Assembly: GCA_946478645.1 (NCBI GenBank)
Contig: CAMLCW010000046.1
Span: 1-20,062, forward strand
Length of the DNA stretch: 20,062 nt
Origin: an uncultured Variovorax sp.
GTDB taxonomy: Bacteria > Pseudomonadota > Gammaproteobacteria > Burkholderiales > Burkholderiaceae
Reading direction: 5' to 3'
Below the pieces are notes generated by a model that searched no databases, was not told where the DNA came from, and saw only the letters and a list, made by a program, of their open reading frames with translations. The position numbers and the translations under genes were made by a program. Below, piece after piece: positions 1 to 7,357 of this stretch (its first letter is position 1; each line of letters opens with the position of its first letter).

Positions 1-87
1 CTCACGCCCCACCAGCGTGCGCTTGTGTTCCTCGAGCTGCTCGCTCAGTGCGGCGGCTTCGCGTGCCGCTTCGTCGCGCTTCGTCAT
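1..87 (-). CDS. N-terminal fragment of an unidentified protein downstream of zipA
   Basis: Only the first 29 codons lie in the window. The ATG at 87 is preceded by a strong ribosome binding site (GGAAGG, 7 bases upstream), and the gene starts 17 bases after the zipA stop, so it is probably the third gene of the smc-zipA operon. The visible peptide is charged and alanine-rich, probably one helix, with a stretch reading ALSEQLEEHKRTLVGRE. In many betaproteobacteria the gene after zipA is ligA (NAD-dependent DNA ligase). Ligase N-termini have a comparable 'AL-x-x-QL-x-x-H' helix, but they normally continue into a Tyr-Tyr motif, which is absent here. I therefore leave the product unnamed. Confidence 0.55.
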   Translation of the reverse strand, partial: MTKRDEAAREAAALSEQLEEHKRTLVGRE

Positions 88-104
88 GGGATGCCTTCCG
101 GGAA

Positions 105-1211
105 TCAGCTGAAGAGGCGCCGCGCCAGCGGTGAGCCGGCGGCGAGGTCGCGCGACTCCAGCGTGTCGTAGAGCTGCTCGAGGTCGGCGCCGATCACGTC
201 CATGGTTTCTTCGCGCAGCAGCTGGCCGTCGCTGTCGGTCACCACGCCGTCCATCTCGCGCGCGAGCGTGGCGGCGGCGTCGCGCATGCGCTGGAACGGC
301 TGCTCGGCGCGGTCGACCTGCGGCACGTCCAGGCTCAGGCTGAGCTCGCGGATCGCCGATTGCGCGGGGTCGTCGGCCAGCGCGGCCTGGGTGTCGAAAG
401 AGAGCCCGAGGATGGGCGGCAGCCCGGCCTCGCTCGTCGGCAGCACCATGCGGCCCGGGATGATGCCCGCCACGAAGCCCAGCCGCGCCGCGTTCTGCTG
501 CACGTAGCCGGGGCTCCATGCCGCATGCAAGGCACGCAGCACGAAGCCGAGCTGCGCGTCGTGCGCGCTCGCGAACTGGTCGAGCTCGCGCGCGCGCGCC
601 ACCTCGTCGAGCATCTCGGGAATCTCGAGCGCGCCGTTCACCGCATCGGCAAAGGCCTGCGCCTTGACGACGAACTCGGAATACTCGATCTCGTTGAGCG
701 CACCGGTGCGGTTGGCGAGCTGCACGCCGACCTGGAACGCGCTGTAGCGCTGGCCGGCCACGGGGGGCTCCCATTGGCCCGTGTGCTCGTTCTGGCCCTC
801 GATGGCCACGGGCTTGCTGCCCGCGCGCCGCGTCGGCGGCATGGCGGCAATCGCCGCGTCGCCCGAGGCCAGGCCTTCGAGCGACACCGAGGCGATCACG
901 TCGATCAGCGGATCGAGCCCGCCGCGGCGCTCGGACGCGGGCAGCTGGCTGGGCGCCGGCGCGGGCAGGTCGGGGTCGAACAGGGGTTCGTGGCGCTCAT
1001 GGTTCGGCACCTCGTGCGGATCGACGTGCAGCACCGGCTCCAGGCCGTCGGCAGCGGACGCACGCCGTTGTTCGGCGTCGGACGGATCATCGCCGCCGGC
1101 CGCGTCGGGCTGGCGCGGCGCATGGCGGCGCGACGTGAGGGTGTTGTAGGCCACGACGGCCGCGAGAACGAGGCCACCGAGGATGGCCAGGGCAAGGGTG
1201 AGATTGCTCAT
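105..1211 (-). CDS. zipA: Cell division protein ZipA-like (FtsZ-binding)
   Basis: A 368-residue protein with the ZipA layout: one N-terminal membrane segment (about residues 4-22, rich in Leu, Ala and Val) followed directly by basic residues, a long Pro/Ala/Asp-rich linker (about 28-100), and a C-terminal globular domain starting near LDPLIDVIASVSLEG. ZipA anchors FtsZ filaments to the inner membrane during septum formation, with the C-terminal domain binding the FtsZ tail. The betaproteobacterial form is very diverged from the E. coli protein, so the name rests on domain layout and on the position directly after smc. The start ATG at 1211 lies 12 bases after the smc stop with no strong ribosome binding site, so translation is probably coupled to smc. 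Confidence 0.8.
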   Translation of the reverse strand: MSNLTLALAILGGLVLAAVVAYNTLTSRRHAPRQPDAAGGDDPSDAEQRRASAADGLEPVLHVDPHEVPNHERHEPLFDPDLPAPAPSQLPASERRGGLDPLIDVIASVSLEGLASGDAAIAAMPPTRRAGSKPVAIEGQNEHTGQWEPPVAGQRYSAFQVGVQLANRTGALNEIEYSEFVVKAQAFADAVNGALEIPEMLDEVARARELDQFASAHDAQLGFVLRALHAAWSPGYVQQNAARLGFVAGIIPGRMVLPTSEAGLPPILGLSFDTQAALADDPAQSAIRELSLSLDVPQVDRAEQPFQRMRDAAATLAREMDGVVTDSDGQLLREETMDVIGADLEQLYDTLESRDLAAGSPLARRLFS

Positions 1212-1223
1212 GCGCGGCCCGGC

Positions 1224-4200
1224 TCAAGCAGCATCGACCATCGACACGGCGGCTTCCATGTCGACCGCGACGATGCGCGAAACGCCCTGCTCCTGCATCG
1301 TCACGCCGATCAGCTGCTCGGCCATTTCCATGGCGATCTTGTTGTGGCTGATGAAGAGGAACTGGGTTTCGCGGCTCATGGCGGTCACGAGTTTGGCATA
1401 GCGCTCGGTGTTCGCGTCGTCGAGCGGCGCATCGACTTCGTCGAGCAGGCAGAACGGCGCCGGATTGAGCTGGAAGATCGCGAACACCAGTGCGATCGCG
1501 GTGAGCGCCTTCTCGCCGCCCGACAGCAGGTGGATGGTCTGGTTCTTCTTGCCCGGCGGCTGCGCCATCACCTGCACGCCGGAGTCGAGGATCTCGTCGC
1601 CCGTCATCATGAGCTTGGCGTTGCCGCCGCCGAAGAGCTCGGGGAACATGCGGCTGAAGTGCTCGTTGACGATCTTGAAGGTACCGCCGAGCAGGTCGCG
1701 CGTTTCGGCGTCGATCTTGCGGATGGCGTCTTCCAGCGTGCCGATGGCTTCGTTCAGGTCGGCCGACTGCGCATCGAGGAAGGTCTTGCGCTCGCGCGCC
1801 ACGGCGAGCTCGTCGAGCGCCGCGAGGTTGACCGCGCCGAGCGCCACCACTTCGCGGTTCAGGCGGTCGATCTCGCTTTGCAGCCCTACGAGGCGAACCT
1901 TGTCGGTCTCGATCGATTGGGCCACCGCATCGAGGTCGGCGCCCGCGTCGTCGAGCAACTGCTGGTACTGCTCGACGCCGAGCCGCGCGGCCTGTTCCTT
2001 GAGCTGGAATTCGGTGATGCGCTGGCGCAGCGGATCGAGTTCGCGTTCGAGCTGCAGCCGGCGCTCGTCGCTCGCGCGCAGCTTCATCGTGAGGTCGTCG
2101 TACTGGCTGCGCGCCGCACCGAGCGAGGCCTCGCGCTCGAGCTTGAGCGCCAGCGCATCCTGCAGCCCGGCCTGGGCGGCGGCGTCGGAAAGGCGACCGA
2201 GTTCGGCCCGCGCGCGCTCGTCTTCATCAGTGAGCGCAACGACCTGCTGCGCGGCGGTCTCGATCGCGCGGTTCAGCTCGCCGCGCCGCGCTTCGAGCGT
2301 GCGCTGCGAGAAGGTGGCTTCCTGCGCCTGGCGCTCGAGGCTGCGGTGCTGCTCGCGGCTCGCGGACAGCGCGCGGCCGGCCTCGATCACGCGCTCGTCG
2401 AGCTGGGCATGGCGCTCCTGGGCGTCGGCCAGCTGCATGTCGAGTTCTTCGAAGCGGCCTTCGGCCGCGAGGCGCTTTTCCTGCAGCTCTTCGAGCTGCG
2501 CGTCGACCTCGGCCAGGTCGGTGGCGAGCTGCTCGCTGCGCGCGCGCGTCTGCTCGGCCAGCTGCGTCATGCGCAGCGTCTCGACCTGCAGCCCATGCGC
2601 GCGCGATTGGGTTTCGGCCGCTTCGCGGCGCGCGCTCACGAGGCGCTGGGCCGCATCGGCGTAGGCGGCTTCGGCGCGGACCAGCGCGGTGCGCGCTTCC
2701 TCGCTGATGAGCGTCTGCGCGCGCAGCTGGCGCTCGAGGTTCTCCATTTCCTGCTGGCGCGCGAGCAGGCCGGCCTGCTCGGAATCGGGCGCATAGAGGT
2801 TCACGCTGTGCGAGAACACCGCATGGCCGCTCTGCACATAGATGACTTCGCCGGGCTGCAGCGTGCCGCGCTGCGCGAGCGCTTCCTCGAAGCTCTGGGC
2901 CGTGTAGCAGCCGTGCAGCCAATCGGTCATCAGGGCCTGCAGCCCCGCATCGTTGAGCCGCAGCAGGCTCGACAGGCGTGTGAGCGTGCCGTCGTTCGCC
3001 TGCGGCACACCGGCGGCAGGCGGGCTGTAGAACGCCAGCTTGGCCGGTGGCGCATCGGTGCCGAAGGCGCGCACCATGTCGAGCCGGCTGACTTCGAGCG
3101 CGCCGAGCCGTTCGCGCAGCGCGGCCTCGAGCGCGTTCTCCCAGCCCTGCTCGATGTGGATGCGGCTCCAGAGGCCCTGCATGCCTTCGAGGCCGTGCTT
3201 GGCGAGCCAGGGCGCGAGCTTGCCGTCGGTCTTGACGCGCTCCTGCAGCGCGCGCAGCGCCTCGAGCCGGGCCGACAGCTCGGCGTGGCGCGCGCCTTCG
3301 GCATTCACGGCCTGCTGCTTCGCGCGGCGGTCGTCGTCGAGCTGCGGGACCGATTCCTGCAGCTCGTGCAGCCGGGCCTCGGCCTCGCTCGCCGCTTCCT
3401 GCGCGGCGGCATGCTCTTCCTGCATGGCCTGCAGGCGGGCTTCGTCGGGTGCGGCCAGCGCGTTCTGGTCGGCGCGCAGGCGCTCGCCGCGCAGCGTGAG
3501 CTGCCGCGTCTGGTCTTCGATGTTGCGCTGGTCGGCCGCCAGCACCTGGATCTGCTGCTGCACCTGCACCACGGCGGCGCGCTGCGCATTGGCCTCGTCC
3601 TGCGCCCGCTGCTGCGCTTCCTCGAGCTCGGGCATGCGGGCGTCGTGCTCCTCGAGCTGGGCGGCCAGCAGCACGGCCTGTTCCTCGGCGTCCACGCCCT
3701 GGCCGGCCAGCGTCTCGATCTCGGCTTCGGCGTCGGCGCGGCGGGTGTCCCATTGGCCGATCTGCTCGCGCAGCTGCACCAGCCGCTGCTCGACGCGCTG
3801 GCGCCCCTCGACCACGAAGCGGATCTCGCCCTCGAGCCGCCCGACCTCGGCGCTCGCCTCGTAGAGCTTGCCCTGGGCCTGGTTGACCTGGTCGCCGGCC
3901 GCGTAGTGGGCCTGGCGCACGGTTTCGAGTTCGGACTCCACGCGGCGCAGGTCCGCGGTGCGCGATTCGAGGTCGTTGATGGCCTTCTCGGCGTCGGCCT
4001 TGATCTTCGCCTGGTCGGCGTCGCTTTCGCTGCGCTTGAGGAACCACAGCTGGTGCTGCTTCTTGGTGGCCTCGCCCTGCAGCGTGTTGTAGCGCGCCGC
4101 CACCTCGGCCTGCTTCTCGAGCTTCTCGAGGTTCGCGTTGAGTTCGCGCAGGATGTCTTCGACCCGCGTGAGGTTCTCGCGCGTGTCGCCGAGCCGGTTC

Positions 4201-4742
4201 TCGGTTTCGCGCCGGCGCTCCTTGTACTTGGAGACGCCCGCCGCTTCTTCGAGGAACAGCCGCAGTTCCTCCGGCTTCGATTCGATGATCCGGCTGATCG
4301 TGCCCTGGCCGATGATCGCGTAGGCGCGCGGGCCGAGGCCGGTGCCGAGGAACACGTCCTGCACGTCGCGCCGGCGCACCGGCTGGTTGTTGATGAAGTA
4401 GCTGCTGGTGCCGTCGCGCGTGAGCACGCGTCGCACCGCGATTTCGCCGAACTGGTTCCACTGGCCGCCGGCGCGGTGGTCGGCGTTGTCGAACACCAGC
4501 TCCACGCTCGAGCGGCTCGCCTGCTTGCGCGTGGTCGTGCCGTTGAAGATCACGTCCTGCATCGACTCGCCGCGCAGCTCCGACGCGCGCGATTCGCCGA
4601 GCACCCAGCGCACCGCATCCATGATGTTCGACTTGCCGCAGCCATTGGGCCCGACCACGCCGACCAGTTGGCCCGGCAGCAGGAAGTTGGTGGGTTCGGC
4701 GAACGACTTGAAGCCCGAGAGCTTGATGGAATTGAGACGCAC
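1224..4742 (-). CDS. smc: Chromosome segregation ATPase SMC
   Basis: A 1172-residue SMC protein, the usual family length. It forms the ATP-driven condensin core that organises and segregates the chromosome, normally with ScpA and ScpB (not in this window). Visible parts in order are the N-terminal ATPase half with Walker A GPNGCGKSN at residues 31-39, a long Glu/Gln/Ala/Arg-rich coiled coil, a hinge domain from about residue 510 to 660, a second coiled coil, and the C-terminal ATPase half with signature LSGGEKALTA near 1070 and Walker B FCLLDEVDAPLDD near 1096-1108. The start is set at the GTG at 4742, giving (M)RLNSIKLSGFKSF, the canonical SMC N-terminus. The frame stays open another 74 codons upstream, but that extension is not SMC-like and overlaps the divergent lipoprotein gene. 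No clear ribosome binding site precedes the GTG. Confidence 0.97.
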   Translation of the reverse strand: MRLNSIKLSGFKSFAEPTNFLLPGQLVGVVGPNGCGKSNIMDAVRWVLGESRASELRGESMQDVIFNGTTTRKQASRSSVELVFDNADHRAGGQWNQFGEIAVRRVLTRDGTSSYFINNQPVRRRDVQDVFLGTGLGPRAYAIIGQGTISRIIESKPEELRLFLEEAAGVSKYKERRRETENRLGDTRENLTRVEDILRELNANLEKLEKQAEVAARYNTLQGEATKKQHQLWFLKRSESDADQAKIKADAEKAINDLESRTADLRRVESELETVRQAHYAAGDQVNQAQGKLYEASAEVGRLEGEIRFVVEGRQRVEQRLVQLREQIGQWDTRRADAEAEIETLAGQGVDAEEQAVLLAAQLEEHDARMPELEEAQQRAQDEANAQRAAVVQVQQQIQVLAADQRNIEDQTRQLTLRGERLRADQNALAAPDEARLQAMQEEHAAAQEAASEAEARLHELQESVPQLDDDRRAKQQAVNAEGARHAELSARLEALRALQERVKTDGKLAPWLAKHGLEGMQGLWSRIHIEQGWENALEAALRERLGALEVSRLDMVRAFGTDAPPAKLAFYSPPAAGVPQANDGTLTRLSSLLRLNDAGLQALMTDWLHGCYTAQSFEEALAQRGTLQPGEVIYVQSGHAVFSHSVNLYAPDSEQAGLLARQQEMENLERQLRAQTLISEEARTALVRAEAAYADAAQRLVSARREAAETQSRAHGLQVETLRMTQLAEQTRARSEQLATDLAEVDAQLEELQEKRLAAEGRFEELDMQLADAQERHAQLDERVIEAGRALSASREQHRSLERQAQEATFSQRTLEARRGELNRAIETAAQQVVALTDEDERARAELGRLSDAAAQAGLQDALALKLEREASLGAARSQYDDLTMKLRASDERRLQLERELDPLRQRITEFQLKEQAARLGVEQYQQLLDDAGADLDAVAQSIETDKVRLVGLQSEIDRLNREVVALGAVNLAALDELAVARERKTFLDAQSADLNEAIGTLEDAIRKIDAETRDLLGGTFKIVNEHFSRMFPELFGGGNAKLMMTGDEILDSGVQVMAQPPGKKNQTIHLLSGGEKALTAIALVFAIFQLNPAPFCLLDEVDAPLDDANTERYAKLVTAMSRETQFLFISHNKIAMEMAEQLIGVTMQEQGVSRIVAVDMEAAVSMVDAA

Positions 4743-4757
4743 GACTTGTCGGCCTGG

Positions 4758-4774
4758 CTTGGCAAAGCGCCAAG
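4758..4774. repeat. Inverted repeat in the smc 5' untranslated region
   Basis: CTTGGC-AAAGC-GCCAAG forms a perfect 6-bp inverted repeat with a 5-base loop, 16 bases upstream of the smc GTG. In the smc transcript it would form a small hairpin next to the translation start. It could instead be a protein-binding dyad. No function is known to me. Confidence 0.4.
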
Positions 4775-4857
4775 GTGTTGATTTGTAAGGAAAAATTTGC
4801 ACCGGCCTGCCGCTCGAGGCAGTCCGCGCGCCAGCCGTGGATGATAACGTCAGGGGC

Positions 4858-5622
4858 ATGAGCGATTCCTCGTTGTTTCCCCCCCGCACCGGGCGCCGCG
4901 CCTGCCTGCTCGCGGGTGCGGCGGCCCTTCTGGGCCTCGTCGGCTGCGCGGCCACACGTTCCACCGAGCGGGCGGAACCCTACGGCAACCAGGAATGGCT
5001 GCAGTCGGGCACCAACCGCATTGCCAACCTGTCGTTGCGCGACAACCTGCAGTCGATCCGGCGCGTGCAGATCACGCTGTACCGCCGCAATCCGCGCGAA
5101 TGGCGCAAGTCGGCCGCCAGCATGGAGGCCGCCATGCAGCGGGCCTGGGATGCGGTGGGCACCGACACAGCCGCCCTGCCCGAGCTGCGCGGCGCCACCG
5201 GCATCGACGCCATCCGCATGGCCTTCGACACCAGTCCGCAGGGCTACCAGGGCGACCGGGTGGCGGCGCTGGTGGTCGGATGGGCCACCATGCTCAAGCA
5301 GGCCAACGGCGACACCTGGGAGCAGACCATGCTCGACGGCATCAATGCCGAGAACAGCTACCGGGCCGCGCGCAACGTCGAGATATCGCTTTGGCTGATC
5401 GCTTCCAAGACCGGGCCGGACGGCCAGCCGCTGCTGCTGTCCACCGAGATCAGCGAGCGCGGACGCAACCTCGTGGCCGACCGCGAACTCTCGAAGGTGG
5501 TGGCGCGGCTCGACCTGCTGGCCGCCCAGGCCGACGAGAAGTACCGGCGGGCGGCACTCGATTTCGGACAGAACTGGGTCATGGGCGTGGTCATGCCGCT
5601 CTTTACGCTGGTGCCGCGGTAG
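4858..5622 (+). CDS. Conserved hypothetical lipoprotein
   Basis: A 254-residue protein with a lipoprotein signal: twin Arg at 13-14, a hydrophobic core (about 17-28), and lipobox LVGC with the lipidated Cys at 30. The mature part is soluble-looking, beginning near YGNQEWLQSG and containing a stretch about an Arg-rich helix and a Trp-rich segment (EWRKSAASMEAAMQRAW). It ends in a hydrophobic VMGVVMPLFTLVPR. I recognise no catalytic motif or named family. The ATG at 4858 is chosen because it puts the signal peptide at a normal distance from the start. An in-frame GTG at 4837 would add seven residues. A GATAAC hexamer at 4843-4848 could serve as a -10, giving an almost leaderless message. The gene is divergent from smc and monocistronic. 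Confidence 0.75.
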   Translation: MSDSSLFPPRTGRRACLLAGAAALLGLVGCAATRSTERAEPYGNQEWLQSGTNRIANLSLRDNLQSIRRVQITLYRRNPREWRKSAASMEAAMQRAWDAVGTDTAALPELRGATGIDAIRMAFDTSPQGYQGDRVAALVVGWATMLKQANGDTWEQTMLDGINAENSYRAARNVEISLWLIASKTGPDGQPLLLSTEISERGRNLVADRELSKVVARLDLLAAQADEKYRRAALDFGQNWVMGVVMPLFTLVPR

Positions 5623-5659
5623 CGCCACCCGCCTCCCTTCTTCTCTGCGGCCATGGCTA

Positions 5660-5673
5660 GGAAATATATTTCC
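5660..5673. promoter_or_regulatory. hipBA operator 1 (perfect 14-bp palindrome)
   Basis: GGAAATATATTTCC is a perfect 14-bp palindrome. A near copy (12 of 14 bases) starts 29 bases downstream, next to the hipB start. HipB-type repressors are known to bind repeated palindromes upstream of their own operon, so these are inferred HipB autoregulatory sites. The site overlaps the region where a -35 element would lie for the TAATAT -10. Confidence 0.6.
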
Positions 5674-5688
5674 GAAATAGCGTTCTGC

Positions 5689-5702
5689 GGTAATATCTTT
5701 CC
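5689..5702. promoter_or_regulatory. hipBA operator 2, overlapping the -10 and abutting the start codon
   Basis: GGTAATATCTTTCC matches operator 1 at 12 of 14 positions and ends at the base before the hipB GTG. It contains TAATAT (5691-5696), a good -10 hexamer. Transcription from it would start about six bases later, at the GTG itself, so the message looks leaderless. A repressor here would cover the -10 directly. The nearest -35 candidate, TTTCCG at 5669-5674 with 16-bp spacing, is weak. Confidence 0.55.
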
Positions 5703-6035
5703 GTGACCAAACAGGAACTCATCGCCGCGCTCGCCGCCCGCCGCGACGCCGCGGGCCTGACCCATGCGCAGATCGCGCAGCGCTCGGGCCTGACCGAGCG
5801 CTCGGTGCGCAATGCGCTGAGCCTCGCAGGCAACCCGCAGCTGTCGTCCCTGCTGGCGCTGGTCGATGCGCTGGGGCTCGAACTGCAGCTCGCGCCCAAG
5901 GGGTTCGGCGGGCACGCCGAAGCCGACGCCGGCTATCGGCCGGTGCCCACGCGCATCGGGAGTGCGGTGGGACGGGTGCTTGCGCCGCCCTCGCCGCCCG
6001 CTTCGTCCAGGCCGGCACGGAAGCGCTCGCCATGA
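5703..6035 (+). CDS. hipB: HipB-like antitoxin, XRE-family helix-turn-helix regulator
   Basis: A 110-residue protein. Residues about 5-58 form an XRE/Cro-type helix-turn-helix domain (LTHAQIAQRSGLTERSVRNA), followed by a helix reading LLALVDALGLELQLAPKG that is typical of HipB-like antitoxins. A Pro/Arg-rich, probably disordered tail follows. In this family HipB binds and silences the HipA kinase and represses the operon. The start is the GTG at 5703: an in-frame TAA at 5691-5693 rules out anything upstream, and a later start would remove helix 1. No ribosome binding site precedes the GTG, which fits leaderless translation. The stop overlaps the hipA start as ATGA, so the two are translationally coupled. 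Confidence 0.88.
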   Translation: MTKQELIAALAARRDAAGLTHAQIAQRSGLTERSVRNALSLAGNPQLSSLLALVDALGLELQLAPKGFGGHAEADAGYRPVPTRIGSAVGRVLAPPSPPASSRPARKRSP

Positions 6036-7321
6036 ACGTCAAGATCCTCGAAATCTCGCTCGGTGCCCGGCGCTTCGGCAAGCTGTTCCAGTACGCCGAC
6101 CTGTGCCGCTTCGTGGCCGAGCCCGAACTCGTCGCCGACCCGCCGCCCGAGGTGCTGTCGCTGTCGATGCTGGCCAGCGATCCGTCAGCACAGGCCGCGC
6201 TGTGGAGCGACGTGAAGAACCCGCTGTTCAATGCCCAGGGCGGGCAACTGCCGCCTTTCTTCCAGAACCTGCTGCCCGAAGGCGTGCTGCGCAGCCATAT
6301 CGCGCAACTGCGCGGCTGCCGCGAGAACGACCATTTCGAGCTGCTGGCGGCCTGCGGCGGCGATCTGCCCGGCGCCGTGAGCGCCCGGCCGGTGTCGGTC
6401 GACCGCGGCACGCTGCAGCGGCTCATCACGCAGGACCAGGACGCGCTCGAGATGTCGGTGGTCGAGCTGCCCTTGCCGCAGGGCATCTCGGTGTCGGGCG
6501 TGCAGCCCAAGCTCGGGCTGCGGCGCCAGGGCGGGCGCTACGTGGCGCGCACCCGTGCCGGCGCCAGCACGCGCGTGATTGCCAAGCTGCCGATGGCGGG
6601 GCGTCCGCACATGCCGCAACTCGAAATGCTCTCGCTGCAGCTGGCGGGCGCCGCGGGTGTCGAGGTCTGCCATGCCCAGCTCGCGCCGTTGTCGGCCATT
6701 TCGGCCGAGCACAGCTACGCCCTGCCCGACGAGCCCGAGTTCCTCGCGGTGACCCGCTTCGACCGCGAGGGCGCGCGCCGCATCCACTTCGAGGATTTCG
6801 CACAGGTGCTCGCGATCGACCCGATGCACAAGTACGGGGCCAGCTACCTCGACATGGCGCTCGCGATGCGCGCCTTCCCGTCGTTGGGCGACGAGGCCGT
6901 GCTCGAACTGCTGCGCCGCCTGGCGGTGAACGACCTGCTCGGGAACCCCGACGCCCACCTGAAGAATTTCGGCGTGCTCTACCCGGACGGCGTGGCACCC
7001 CGGCTGTCACCCGCCTACGACATCGTCGCCTATGCGGCGCTGCAGGGCGTGGAAGGCCACGCGCTGCCGCTGTTGCCCGATGCGCGCACACCGCGGCGCA
7101 CGGCGCTGTTCACGCCGGCGAACATCCGCGCGTTCTGCGCTTCGGCCGGCGTGCACGAGCCGTTGGCAAGGCGGGAGATCGCGGAAACCGCGCGACGCGC
7201 GCGCAGTGCCTGGCCCGCGATGATCGAGGCCTCGGGGTTGCCTGCGACGTGGAAGAAGCGGCTGCAACAGCGGCTGCAGGGGCATGCGCTGGTGCAGGGG
7301 ATGGCGAAGCGGGGCAAGTAG
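6032..7321 (+). CDS. hipA: HipA-family serine/threonine kinase toxin
   Basis: A 429-residue protein, close to the 440 of E. coli HipA and apparently intact. The N-terminal subdomain has LPPFFQNLLPEG (about residues 72-84). Next come a phosphate-loop motif SGVQPK (about 155-160), RVIAKLP with the probable ATP-binding Lys, FLAVTRFDR, and the catalytic loop DAHLKNF with Asp at 307. The metal-binding motif SPAYDI has its Asp near 330. HipA proteins phosphorylate a cellular target, a glutamyl-tRNA synthetase in E. coli, and slow growth. The target here cannot be read from sequence. Since all key kinase residues are present, activity is expected. It overlaps hipB by four bases and no separate promoter is apparent. 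Confidence 0.9.
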   Translation: MNVKILEISLGARRFGKLFQYADLCRFVAEPELVADPPPEVLSLSMLASDPSAQAALWSDVKNPLFNAQGGQLPPFFQNLLPEGVLRSHIAQLRGCRENDHFELLAACGGDLPGAVSARPVSVDRGTLQRLITQDQDALEMSVVELPLPQGISVSGVQPKLGLRRQGGRYVARTRAGASTRVIAKLPMAGRPHMPQLEMLSLQLAGAAGVEVCHAQLAPLSAISAEHSYALPDEPEFLAVTRFDREGARRIHFEDFAQVLAIDPMHKYGASYLDMALAMRAFPSLGDEAVLELLRRLAVNDLLGNPDAHLKNFGVLYPDGVAPRLSPAYDIVAYAALQGVEGHALPLLPDARTPRRTALFTPANIRAFCASAGVHEPLARREIAETARRARSAWPAMIEASGLPATWKKRLQQRLQGHALVQGMAKRGK

Positions 7322-7324
7322 GCC

Positions 7325-7348
7325 CGCGGCGACATTGGTGCCGCCGCG
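7325..7348. terminator. GC-rich hairpin between hipA and matB
   Basis: CGCGGCG and CGCCGCG form a perfect 7-bp stem around a 10-base loop, in the 36-base gap between two convergent genes. It could end transcription from both sides, but neither side has a T tract, so it is a weak intrinsic terminator at best. Confidence 0.4.
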
Positions 7349-7357
7349 AGACGGCTT

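Noticed and set aside
360..4781. A 1473-codon open frame on the plus strand across zipA and smc
   Set aside because: It is antisense to two clearly real genes. Its length reflects the strong GC bias at third codon positions, which removes stops from the opposite strand. The translation is low-complexity (Arg, Leu, Ala, Glu, His) and has no domain motifs.
4836..4857. An alternative GTG start at 4837 for the lipoprotein
   Set aside because: It would add seven polar residues before an already complete lipoprotein signal and would place the start within the likely -10. The ATG at 4858 fits better.
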